Positions 24,985 through 32,033 of a stretch of 64,000 nt of DNA are shown here, one piece after another. The notes beneath the pieces are model-generated. The model was not told the DNA's origin. It made no database searches and worked only from the letters and a program-made list of their open reading frames with translations. This DNA is from CAIYUC01 sp963682005 (GTDB lineage Bacteria; Bacteroidota; Bacteroidia; Bacteroidales; FEN-979). Every line of letters starts with the position of its first letter. Position 1 is the first letter of the stretch. The position numbers were made by a program, and so were the translations under genes. The stretch spans positions 3,348,001 through 3,412,000 of the forward strand of contig OY820914.1 in the NCBI GenBank assembly GCA_963682005.1, in the 5' to 3' direction.

Positions 24985-25903
24985 TGTTCCTCACCAGTTA
25001 ATCGTAATCACCGGCCCGACAGCAGTAGGGAAAACCTCGCTGACCATTCAGATTGCCAGACACTTTTTCACGGAGATCATTTCAGCCGATTCCCGGCAGT
25101 TTTATAAGGAAATGAGAATCGGAACAGCACGTCCCTCTAAAACAGAGATGAAAGCCGTTCCGCATCATTTCATCGGGCATCTTTCAATCCACGATCCGTA
25201 TAATGTCTCCCGCTTTGAGAACGATGCCCTGTCGAAACTGGAAGACCTTTTTTCAAAACACCATATTGTTCTTCTGACAGGAGGTGCCGGCCTCTATATA
25301 AATGCTGTCTGCAGCGGCATCGATGAACTTCCTGATCCGGATGATTCATTGAGGGAAGGCCTTAAAGAACTTTATTTAAAAGGTGGTATAGCAGCTTTGC
25401 TGGACAGACTTAAGGATCTCGATCCGGATTATTACCGTACCGTTGATCGTGCAAACCCCAAACGGCTTATGAGAGCGCTGGAAGTCTGCATCACCACTGG
25501 TCAGACATACACTTCACTGCGAAAGAACAAGCCAAAGCCGAGGGATTTCAGGGTGATCAAAATCGGGCTGTTCCGTGATAAGGAGGACCTTGCAAAGAGG
25601 ATCAGTGACCGGACAGATGCAATGATGGCTGAAGGATTGCTTGATGAGGTGAAATCCCTGTATCCGTTCCGGCACCTGAATGCATTGAATACGGTCGGTT
25701 ACAAAGAACTTTTTCAATGCATTGATAAGGAGATCACCCTTTCGCAAGCGGTGGAAAAGATCAAAACCAACACCCGCAGGTATGCAAAGCGTCAAATGAC
25801 GTGGTTCAGGAAAGATGAAGACATCAGGTGGTTTCATGCGGATGATGTCGAAGGGATATCCCGGATGCTGGATGCTGGATGCTGGATGCTGGATGCTGGA
25901 TAA
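24959..25903 (+). CDS. miaA: tRNA dimethylallyltransferase MiaA
   Basis: The protein has 314 residues. P-loop GPTAVGKTSLT, then SADSRQFYKEMRIGTARPS, LTGGAGLYINAVCSGI, RLMRALEVCITTG and TVGYKELFQCI are the standard MiaA landmarks. It adds dimethylallyl to A37 of tRNAs reading UNN codons. ATG 24959 overlaps the previous gene by 26 bp; ATG 24974 is an alternative. The last ~13 residues (MLDAGCWMLDAG) are GGATGCTGGATGCT spacer words read in frame, so the natural C-terminus has been replaced or extended. MtaB, which handles a neighbouring modification step at A37 of other tRNAs, is encoded at the other end of the window. Confidence 0.93.
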   Translation: MTVIPMTTDVPHQLIVITGPTAVGKTSLTIQIARHFFTEIISADSRQFYKEMRIGTARPSKTEMKAVPHHFIGHLSIHDPYNVSRFENDALSKLEDLFSKHHIVLLTGGAGLYINAVCSGIDELPDPDDSLREGLKELYLKGGIAALLDRLKDLDPDYYRTVDRANPKRLMRALEVCITTGQTYTSLRKNKPKPRDFRVIKIGLFRDKEDLAKRISDRTDAMMAEGLLDEVKSLYPFRHLNALNTVGYKELFQCIDKEITLSQAVEKIKTNTRRYAKRQMTWFRKDEDIRWFHADDVEGISRMLDAGCWMLDAG

Positions 25904-26060
25904 ATTACGAAATTGGAAGAAAAACAATATTAGTCAAAAGTCAAAGGTCAAAGGTCAAAGGTCAAAAGTCAAAGCAAAAGTAAAAAACCAAAAGCAAAAA
26001 GCTAAAAGCTAAAAGCCAATGGCTAACAGCCAACAGCCAACAGCCAATAACCAACATTCA
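25862..26060. repeat. Chain of spacer words after miaA
   Basis: GGATGCTGGATGCT is followed by GTCAAAGGTCAAAGGTCAAA, then AAAAGCTAAAAGCC and CAACAGCCAACAGCCAA words, filling the whole gap up to the next ATG. Confidence 0.85.
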
Positions 26061-26064
26061 CCCC

Positions 26065-26901
26065 ATGAAGCTAATCGCCGACAGTGGCTCTACAAAAACG
26101 ATCTGGGTGCTCCTTGAGCATGGATCCCTGAAAAAGACAATTGAAACAGCAGGGTTGAATCCCTATTTCCAGACAAAGGAAATGATCGATCCGGTGATCA
26201 GAAATGACCTGGCCCCGAATATGATCACCAACTTTGTAAAAGAGATACATTTTTATGGTGCCGGCTGTTCAACTGAATCAAAGAATAAGATGCTGACGGA
26301 TATTCTTCAAATGTACTTCCGGAGTGCACAGGTATTCATCTACCATGATATTCTCGGGGCTGCACGTTCACTGTTCGGCACCAGGGAAGGGATTGCCGGG
26401 ATACTTGGGACGGGGTGCAATTCATGCTACTATGATGGAAAAGAAATCTATTCCAGGGTTCCATCCCTGGGATACCTGTTTGGCGATGAAGGTGCCGGAT
26501 CATATATCGGGAAGAAATTCATCGGAGGCTACCTGAAGAAAAGCATCCCGAAAGATCTTTCCGACGCATTCGACCAGGAATACAAACTCAGCTTTGAGAA
26601 CATCCTGGACAGCCTTTATAATAAACCCTCTCCAAACCGGTTCCTGGCATCGTTCAGCAGGTTCATCGGGCCACGGAAAGATCATCCGTTCCTGCATGAG
26701 CTCCTTCGTTCGTCCTTCGATGACTTTTTCCGTGAACAGATCATGAAGTACGATAATTATGACAAACTGCCCGTGAGTTTTGTCGGGTCGATCGCGTTCC
26801 TGTATAAGGATATCCTGCTCGAATCAGCAGGTGAAAACAGGATCAATGTCGCCACCATCCTGAAAACGCCGATTGAAGGACTTATTTCGTTTCACTTATA
26901 A
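26065..26901 (+). CDS. N-acetylglucosamine kinase-like protein (BadF/BadG family)
   Basis: The protein has 278 residues of the ASKHA fold. The phosphate-1 motif LIADSGSTKTIWVLL, the GILGTGCNSCYYDG phosphate-2 motif and YLFGDEGAGSYIGKKFI are those of BadF/BadG-type sugar kinases related to N-acetylglucosamine kinase. It probably phosphorylates an amino sugar recovered from cell wall recycling. It is not in an obvious operon. Confidence 0.85.
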   Translation: MKLIADSGSTKTIWVLLEHGSLKKTIETAGLNPYFQTKEMIDPVIRNDLAPNMITNFVKEIHFYGAGCSTESKNKMLTDILQMYFRSAQVFIYHDILGAARSLFGTREGIAGILGTGCNSCYYDGKEIYSRVPSLGYLFGDEGAGSYIGKKFIGGYLKKSIPKDLSDAFDQEYKLSFENILDSLYNKPSPNRFLASFSRFIGPRKDHPFLHELLRSSFDDFFREQIMKYDNYDKLPVSFVGSIAFLYKDILLESAGENRINVATILKTPIEGLISFHL

Positions 26902-26932
26902 TTAAAAATTAAAAATGAAAAATTAATTTTTT
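26902..26932. repeat. Inverted word left of an IVP gene
   Basis: AATTAAAAATGAAAAATTAA here is repeated in inverted orientation at about 27369-27397, enclosing the IVP gene. Confidence 0.7.
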
Positions 26933-26970
26933 TTCATAGAAGGTATTACCTTTTTCAAATTTCCTGATTA

Positions 26971-27348
26971 ATGGTAAAGAGTATTATGAAAAAGGAAAAT
27001 ATTATTATCAAAAAATCGTATGACTTTGCGCTCAGGATAATCAAACTATCCACTTACCTTAGAACGGAAAAGAAAGAGTTCATCCTTTCCCGGCAAATTC
27101 TTAAAAGCGGAACCAGCATTGGAGCAAATATTGAAGAAGCTGAAGGTGCTCAATCAAGAGCAGATTTTGTAAGCAAATTGCATATTTCGTTGAAGGAAGC
27201 CAAGGAAACAAAATACTGGCTGAGACTTCTCAGGGATTCTAAAATAGTTCCTGAGAACCTTATAGCTTCATTAATTAATGATTGCAGTGAAATGGTTTCA
27301 ATTTTAAATTCTATTTTGATTACGACAAAAAGAAATTCCGCTTCCTGA
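26971..27348 (+). CDS. Four-helix bundle protein (IVP type), second copy
   Basis: The protein has 125 residues (ATG 26971; ATG 26986 also possible). FALRIIKLSTYL - ILSRQILKSGTSIGANIEEAEGAQSRADFVSKLHISLKEAKETKYWLRLL, given here in part, fits the IVP/TIGR02436 family closely. It is divergent from the copy at 20210 and so is not a recent duplicate. Like that copy it is flanked by inverted AT-rich words. The role is unknown. Confidence 0.9.
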   Translation: MVKSIMKKENIIIKKSYDFALRIIKLSTYLRTEKKEFILSRQILKSGTSIGANIEEAEGAQSRADFVSKLHISLKEAKETKYWLRLLRDSKIVPENLIASLINDCSEMVSILNSILITTKRNSAS

Positions 27349-27368
27349 AACCGACCTTAATGCAAATT

Positions 27369-27397
27369 TTTAATTGTTAATTTTTCATTTTTAATTA
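27369..27397. repeat. Inverted word right of an IVP gene
   Basis: TTAATTTTTCATTTTTAATT is the reverse complement of the word left of the gene at about 26904-26932. Confidence 0.7.
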
Positions 27398-27399
27398 GA

Positions 27400-27774
27400 T
27401 CACAGGATTTTCGGAATAAAAATAACCAGTCCTGTCAGGAGTGCCGTAATGGCAGCTATTAAAACCGCTCCGGCAGCAACATCCTTGATCCTCCCGGCTT
27501 TCTCATTCCATTCCGGGGAGGCGAGATCAACCAGGTGTTCGATGGCAGTGTTAACCAGTTCGGCGGCCATTACAAAACCAATTGCAAAGATGATAACAAG
27601 CCATTCGGTCCGGCTGATGTTGAGCAGAAGACCTGCTCCAACCGCCATTATCGCCGCCACGAGGTGTATCCATAAATTATGCTGTGTTTTGAAAGCGAAG
27701 GCGATCCCTTTGAATGCAAACCCGAAACTCTGCATCCTGCGCCTGAAAGAAAATGACGGTCCCTTGTCTCCCAT
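27400..27774 (-). CDS. dgkA: Diacylglycerol/undecaprenol kinase DgkA
   Basis: The protein has 124 residues with three membrane helices. The family signature is visible: AFKTQHNLWIHLVAA, then AAELVNTAIEHLVDL with the catalytic Glu and Asn, and RIKDVAAGAVLIAAI. It phosphorylates diacylglycerol or undecaprenol for lipid recycling. It lies close to a methyltransferase gene on the same strand (32-bp gap). Confidence 0.92.
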   Translation of the reverse strand: MGDKGPSFSFRRRMQSFGFAFKGIAFAFKTQHNLWIHLVAAIMAVGAGLLLNISRTEWLVIIFAIGFVMAAELVNTAIEHLVDLASPEWNEKAGRIKDVAAGAVLIAAITALLTGLVIFIPKIL

Positions 27775-27806
27775 AATTTTAATTCTTCATTCTTAATTTT
27801 TCATTA

Positions 27807-28376
27807 TCAAAGGTATCTCCTGACCCTCTTCGTATAATCCTCCCACTCTTTGCCAAACCGCCCGGCAAGAAACTTTTCTTCTCCCTTGATGATCCTGTGA
27901 TGTACCACCATTCCGTATAGCGAGAACAGCAGGTTGAAATAATTCGGAAAGAAGAGAATGGAACCGATGTTGATCATGAACACACCAAGGTAGATGGGAT
28001 TCCGCGAAAGACGGTAAATTCCTTTTGTTTTGAGCGAGGTTTCCTCAGCCGGAAGTCCTACGCGGAGTGAAGCTCCAAGGTTGACGAAGGCAAACAGCAT
28101 AACGATTGCAGCCAGTACCACCAGTGTGGCTCCTGCCCAGGATAATATCAGCCCGGAGAAAATCGTTTTGATGCCCGGAAAGATCGCTTTAACAAGGAAG
28201 AAACCCCAGGAGAAAAAAAGTGAAAATTTTCCGGTATAGAACAGGAAAGGTTCGATCGTCGGTTGACCCATGAGCCCGATCCCTTTATTTCTTTGTGGTG
28301 CAAAGATAATGGTCAGGATCAATCCGATACCCAGGAAGGTAAAGGAGCCAAGAACGATATAGCTGTATGTTGGCAT
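27807..28376 (-). CDS. Isoprenylcysteine carboxylmethyltransferase-family membrane protein
   Basis: The protein has 189 residues and four to five predicted membrane helices. The C-terminal YRLSRNPIYLGVFMINIGS ... GEEKFLAGRFGKEWEDYTKRVRRYL, abbreviated here, is the ICMT/PEMT-type SAM-binding signature (RNPxY and E-F-x-x-Y). It probably methylates a lipid or small hydrophobic substrate at the membrane; the substrate cannot be read from sequence. It is divergent from xseA. Confidence 0.87.
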   Translation of the reverse strand: MPTYSYIVLGSFTFLGIGLILTIIFAPQRNKGIGLMGQPTIEPFLFYTGKFSLFFSWGFFLVKAIFPGIKTIFSGLILSWAGATLVVLAAIVMLFAFVNLGASLRVGLPAEETSLKTKGIYRLSRNPIYLGVFMINIGSILFFPNYFNLLFSLYGMVVHHRIIKGEEKFLAGRFGKEWEDYTKRVRRYL

Positions 28377-28412
28377 AAATCATTTTTTTGTAAATTTATC
28401 AAAAATGAACGG

Positions 28413-29645
28413 ATGATGGATGATTTGTTCGACCTTGTTGAAGACCGGCCTGATAACCAGATTTATACCCTTTCCGGACTGATCGGCCACCTCCAGGCAG
28501 TGATGCGCTTTGCATTCCCGGGACCGGTATGGATCCGGTCGGAAATTGCCAGAATGAACATTTATCCGGGGTCGGGACATTGTTACCTCGACCTTGTCGA
28601 GAAGGAAGCGGGGAAAACCAAAGCCCAGCTCAGAGGTATCATCTGGTCGGGGGATCTTGAGCCCATTGCGGCGAAATTCAGGAACATCATAAAGGAAGAA
28701 CTCAGGGCAGGAATTTCCGTTTTATTCCTGGTCCGGATGAACATGAATCCCGTTTACGGTTTTTCACTGGTGATCAGTGACGTTGAGCCTTCCTTCACGC
28801 TGGGCGAGCTGGCGCGCGAACGCCTGCAGACAATTGCAACACTTAAGAAAGAAGGCCTCTTCGATGCCAACAGGAAAATCCCGGTTCCCCGCGTTCCGCT
28901 GCGGATCGGGGTCATATCCGCCGAAACAAGCAAGGGGTTCAGTGACTTTATCACGATCCTGAAGAAACACCCCCGGAAATATTCGCTTGACGTTAACCTG
29001 TTTCCTGCCCTTCTCCAGGGCGATAAAGCGGTAGATTCAATCATCCGGCAACTGAAATCCATTGAATCGTCGGCCGAACGGTTCGATATTGTTGCGATCA
29101 TCCGTGGGGGAGGGGATGAGATCGGCATGACCTGCTTCGACAGCTACGACATGGTACGGGAGATCTGTCTTTTCCCGATCCCTGTCCTTACCGGTATTGG
29201 TCATTCAACGAATGAAACAGTTGCTGAAATGGTTGCGGCACAGAACAAGATCACCCCGACCGATGTTGCTTATTATATTTTAGGGCTGCTTGACAATTCC
29301 TTTGATGAACTGGAATTTATCAGCCGCAGGATCTCTGATATTTCGGGGCGAAGGATCCGCGATGAACGGAAAAACCTCGAATTAGCAGAGAGGATGCTGC
29401 TGATGCATAAGGGGATGTTTTTCCGCCAGGCCATGTCAACCCTGGATAATTTCGGGATACGGCTGAAGAATCTCGACCCGAAGAACGTCCTGAAGCGGGG
29501 TTACAGCATTACGAGGATGGAAGACGGAACGGTCATTACGGATTCATCCGCAGTTCCTTCCGGTAAGCTGATCGTTACAGAGTTATTCAGCGGGGAACTG
29601 AAGAGCAGGGTTGAAAGCAATGAAGAATTAAAAATTAAAAATTAA
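28413..29645 (+). CDS. xseA: Exodeoxyribonuclease VII large subunit
   Basis: The protein has 410 residues from ATG 28413 (a second ATG follows at 28416). An N-terminal OB-fold (GPVWIRSEIARMNIYPGSGHCYLDLVE, in part) is followed by the catalytic domain (RIGVISAETSKGFSDFI, IIRGGGDEIGMTCFD, PVLTGIGHSTNETVAE) and a C-terminal coiled coil ending with LKRGYSITR. With XseB it degrades single-stranded DNA. The extreme C-terminus NEELKIKN is AATTAAAAATTAA spacer word translated. Its stop overlaps the xseB start as TAATG. Confidence 0.95.
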   Translation: MMDDLFDLVEDRPDNQIYTLSGLIGHLQAVMRFAFPGPVWIRSEIARMNIYPGSGHCYLDLVEKEAGKTKAQLRGIIWSGDLEPIAAKFRNIIKEELRAGISVLFLVRMNMNPVYGFSLVISDVEPSFTLGELARERLQTIATLKKEGLFDANRKIPVPRVPLRIGVISAETSKGFSDFITILKKHPRKYSLDVNLFPALLQGDKAVDSIIRQLKSIESSAERFDIVAIIRGGGDEIGMTCFDSYDMVREICLFPIPVLTGIGHSTNETVAEMVAAQNKITPTDVAYYILGLLDNSFDELEFISRRISDISGRRIRDERKNLELAERMLLMHKGMFFRQAMSTLDNFGIRLKNLDPKNVLKRGYSITRMEDGTVITDSSAVPSGKLIVTELFSGELKSRVESNEELKIKN

Positions 29646-29842
29646 TGAAAAAGGAAATAACATACGAACAGGCCTACCAGGAGCTGAATGCCATTGTTTC
29701 TGATATGGAGAATGAAGAGATCCCGGTTGACAAGCTTTCGCTGAAGATCAAACGGGCAGCGGAATTGATCAACTTATGCAAACAGAAACTCCTTGCGACG
29801 GAGGAGGAGGTTGACAATGCCTTAAAAGATTTTGGTGCTTAG
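29645..29842 (+). CDS. xseB: Exodeoxyribonuclease VII small subunit
   Basis: The protein has 65 residues, the usual size. TYEQAYQELNAIVSDMENEE and LSLKIKRAAELINLCKQKL form the two-helix XseB motif. It binds the coiled coil of XseA. It overlaps xseA by one base. Confidence 0.95.
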   Translation: MKKEITYEQAYQELNAIVSDMENEEIPVDKLSLKIKRAAELINLCKQKLLATEEEVDNALKDFGA

Positions 29843-29866
29843 ATTTCATACATAAAAAAGATTCTT

Positions 29867-29874
29867 TACATTTG
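29867..29874 (+). promoter_or_regulatory. -7 box of the tRNA-Gly gene
   Basis: TACATTTG matches the Bacteroidota -7 consensus and ends 12 bp before the first base of the tRNA. Confidence 0.65.
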
Positions 29875-29886
29875 CACCCTAAAGTT

Positions 29887-29959
29887 GCGGTAGTAGCTCA
29901 GATGGTAGAGCATCAGCTTCCCAAGCTGAGGGTCGTGGGTTCGATCCCCATTTACCGCT
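29887..29959 (+). tRNA. tRNA-Gly (anticodon CCC)
   Basis: The gene is a 73-nt cloverleaf. The acceptor arm GCGGTAG pairs with TTACCGC (one G-T pair). The D arm contains AGCTCAGATGGTAGAGC. The anticodon stem TCAGC/GCTGA encloses TTCCCAA, so the anticodon is CCC. The T arm GTGGG-TTCGATC-CCCAT is regular, and the discriminator base is T. CCA is not encoded. The 3' half is repeated twice downstream in interrupted form. Confidence 0.93.
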
Positions 29960-29984
29960 CAAAAACCTGAAAAAATTATTGAAT

Positions 29985-30100
29985 GGTCGTGGGTGCCGAT
30001 GAAATGAAGATCATTGATCTTCATTTCATCGAGCATGCTCGAAACAGCGACGAAACCGAAGGTTTCGGCTGTTTCGGCATTCGATCCCCATTTACCGCTC
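29985..30100 (+). repeat. Interrupted duplicate of the tRNA-Gly 3' end, copy A
   Basis: GGTCGTGGGT (29985-29994) and TCGATCCCCATTTACCGCTC (30081-30100) are exact copies of the tRNA T arm and acceptor 3' strand. Between them is an 86-nt insert (29995-30080) placed in the T loop. It folds into a 16-bp perfect hairpin with a one-base loop (29998-30030), a GAGCATGCTC palindrome, and a second hairpin with 9- and 6-bp helices (30040-30076); TGCCG and CGGCA close the whole. Confidence 0.93.
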
Positions 30101-30111
30101 AAACAAGGATC

Positions 30112-30135
30112 AGGAAGGGAGACCTTCCTTTTTTT
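30112..30135 (+). terminator. Intrinsic terminator immediately before the GIY-YIG start
   Basis: AGGAAGG (30112-30118), loop GAGA and CCTTCCT (30123-30129) are followed by a T-tract that ends exactly at the ATG of the nuclease gene. It would end transcripts from the tRNA promoter and so may keep nuclease expression low. Confidence 0.75.
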
Positions 30136-30423
30136 ATGAGTTTTTTCGTCTATATTTTATATTCAGAACGACTGGACCGCTACTATACGGGTCAAACAAA
30201 TGACCTGGTGAGCAGGTTGAAGAGGCATAATCATGGTTCTGAACAATACACGGCAAAAGGGATACCATGGAGAATAGTTTACTTTCAGAAATCAGAAACC
30301 CGGGCTAATGCTATGAAATTAGAAAGAAAGATCAAGAATTTTAAATCTGTTCATCGGATACTTGAATTCATTGAGAAAGAATTAGCAGAGGGTCGTGGGT
30401 GCCGTGGAGATGAAAATCATTGA
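30136..30423 (+). CDS. GIY-YIG nuclease domain protein between tRNA-end duplicates
   Basis: The protein has 95 residues from ATG 30136. The GIY-YIG motif appears as VYILYS - YYTGQTNDLVSRLKRHN, with YTAKGIPWRIVYFQ and the catalytic Glu in NAMKLERKIKNFKS, so all usual active-site residues are present. It is the free-standing short type (YhbQ/UPF0213-like). The last 11 residues (EGRGCRGDENH) are read from copy B of the interrupted tRNA-end repeat. The frame is also open upstream through copy A to 29983, but that part translates tRNA sequence and is probably not used. Its position between two tRNA-derived repeats suggests a mobile or homing function. Confidence 0.85.
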   Translation: MSFFVYILYSERLDRYYTGQTNDLVSRLKRHNHGSEQYTAKGIPWRIVYFQKSETRANAMKLERKIKNFKSVHRILEFIEKELAEGRGCRGDENH

Positions 30424-30506
30424 TTTTCATCTCCACGAGAATGCTCGAAACAGCGACGAAACCGAAGGTTTCGGCTGTTTCGGCATTCGATCCCCATTTA
30501 CCGCTC
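30391..30506 (+). repeat. Interrupted duplicate of the tRNA-Gly 3' end, copy B
   Basis: It has the same design as copy A: GGTCGTGGGT (30391-30400), an 86-nt insert (30401-30486) and TCGATCCCCATTTACCGCTC (30487-30506). The first hairpin (30404-30436) differs from that of copy A at four positions on each arm, every change matched on the other arm; the second hairpin is identical. Confidence 0.93.
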
Positions 30507-30878
30507 ACATAGCGGTTAGTTACAAATATTGTGGCTGACTGTTTTTCTTTTTATCCCCTTTATTTCCCGATTTTTTTGCTGGATTTTTTAATCCTGGATC
30601 ACATCATTGTCGGGAATGAAAGTTATTATTCCTTCGCGGATAAAGTTTCAAAATAAGCAATACAGGAACCCCGGTAATATACCTTCCTTTTTAAAACATG
30701 AAAGATTGTGTTATTACATATTTTGTAAGGAATATTTTATAGTGTATTGCATTATATGTTGAATCTTTTAGTATTTTTATTTTATCGATTGTAAAAGAAT
30801 CAAATTTGCCTTTTTGACAGCTATTTATGAAGATTGACCAATAACAATGCAAAATTTAATCCTTAAATAAATTCAATC
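30507..30878. other. AT-rich spacer without recognisable genes
   Basis: The region from copy B to the next ATG is AT-rich with no spacer words and no convincing frame. It probably holds the promoter of the following gene; CAAATTTG at 30805-30812 is the nearest approach to the -7 consensus. Confidence 0.5.
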
Positions 30879-31358
30879 ATGAAAACAAGAATTAGTTTTA
30901 TTGCAGCGATTCTTGGTGTGTCGTTTTTAACTGCAAACCTCTATGCACAGAAAAGACTTACCCAAGAAATAATAAACGAATTTGGCACCAAAACTTTTAA
31001 TGCTGACAAAGACTCCATTTTTCGCATTGTTAAAGCGGTTTTGATCAGTCATGATTATGCGATCGATATTGAAAATGCTAAAAAGGGGTTGATTAAAACC
31101 AAGAAAAAGGATATTGGTGCCAGTGGTAACGCATCCTATGGCTTAAATAGCAGTTCCGCCCAGATCAGGTCGAACTACAGGCAATATAATGTCACGATCG
31201 AAGAAATTGAAAAGGGGAAAACAAAAGTGGTTTTTGTGCCGAAGATTTATATCGGTGAAGCAGATGTGTCGGAAGAGAAAATCTGGGTTTTTAAAGGACT
31301 AGGGGGAGAGTATAAACTTTGGGAAACTCTTTTCAAGGAGATTGAAGAACGCTTGTGA
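30879..31358 (+). CDS. Secreted protein of unknown function
   Basis: The protein has 159 residues with a signal peptide (SFIAAILGVSFLTANLYAQ, cleaved around residue 24). The mature domain begins with an alpha/beta segment (DKDSIFRIVKAVLISHDYAID) followed by IEEIEKGKTKVVFVPKIYIG and ends in an amphipathic helix. It has the size and feel of small periplasmic or lipocalin-like proteins, but I recognise no family. No sorting domain is present, so it is probably periplasmic. Confidence 0.7.
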   Translation: MKTRISFIAAILGVSFLTANLYAQKRLTQEIINEFGTKTFNADKDSIFRIVKAVLISHDYAIDIENAKKGLIKTKKKDIGASGNASYGLNSSSAQIRSNYRQYNVTIEEIEKGKTKVVFVPKIYIGEADVSEEKIWVFKGLGGEYKLWETLFKEIEERL

Positions 31359-31466
31359 CTTATTATAATTTCATAGTCCAAATCCATGTTTTTGATGATA
31401 TTAAAGATGAAGAGGATATAAATTTCAAGAAGAAATTCTTCAAAAATTAATAATAAAGAACAAAGT

Positions 31467-32033
31467 ATGAAACGTCTGTCTCTTACATTTTTCTTCTTGG
31501 GAATTTTAATTCCCGTTTTATGGGCTCAATCGCCTAATGGCTTCAGTTATCAAGCCGTGATCCGAGATACTGTCGGGAATCCGATTGAAAATAAAACTGT
31601 TTCACTTAGGATCTCCATATTACAAGGGACGTCAACCGGTACCGAAATATATAAAGAAACGCATATTTCCACAACAAACAAGTTCGGGCTTGTCACTATT
31701 GTTGTGGGAGGTGGGAGCGTTGTTTTAGGAAATTTTTCTTCCATTGATTGGGGAAATGTCTCTTGTTTTATTAAAACCGAACTTGATACGGCTGGTGGAT
31801 CCAATTATGTATTTATGGGCACAAGCCAGCTACTCAGTGTACCTTATTCTTTAAATGCCAGGAACGGAGTGCCCTCTGGTCAAAATCCAGGAGATATGCT
31901 CTATTGGAATGGATCTCAATGGATAGGGATACCAGCAGGCGCTAATGGACAGGTCCTGACCTTTTCTAATGGTGTGCCAACCTGGGGGGGACCCAATTAC
32001 CCACAGTCAGCACGGATGGAATATCAGGCATAA
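31467..32033 (+). CDS. Surface repeat protein, N-terminal part (frameshifted)
   Basis: The part has 188 residues. A signal peptide (to ~residue 20) leads into the Bacteroidota N-terminal domain SPNGFSYQAVIRD ... LLSVPYSLNA, shared with the protein at 37372. After VLTFSNGVPTWGG the frame ends. A run of seven G (31984-31990) sits at this point; with eight G the frame would read TWGGTQLPTVSTDGISGITS and continue into the long repeat frame that follows. The two parts are therefore one gene of about 1205 codons that is off, phase-variable, or misread in this sequence. Confidence 0.8.
   Translation: MKRLSLTFFFLGILIPVLWAQSPNGFSYQAVIRDTVGNPIENKTVSLRISILQGTSTGTEIYKETHISTTNKFGLVTIVVGGGSVVLGNFSSIDWGNVSCFIKTELDTAGGSNYVFMGTSQLLSVPYSLNARNGVPSGQNPGDMLYWNGSQWIGIPAGANGQVLTFSNGVPTWGGPNYPQSARMEYQA
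31984..31990 (+). other. Poly-G tract at the frameshift
   Basis: Seven consecutive G residues separate the two in-register halves of a surface protein. Adding one G restores a continuous frame. Confidence 0.75.

Noticed and set aside
29983..30135. N-terminal extension of the GIY-YIG protein
   Set aside because: It translates the interrupted tRNA copy and the terminator, and the other copy is read in a different frame, so coding use is unlikely.
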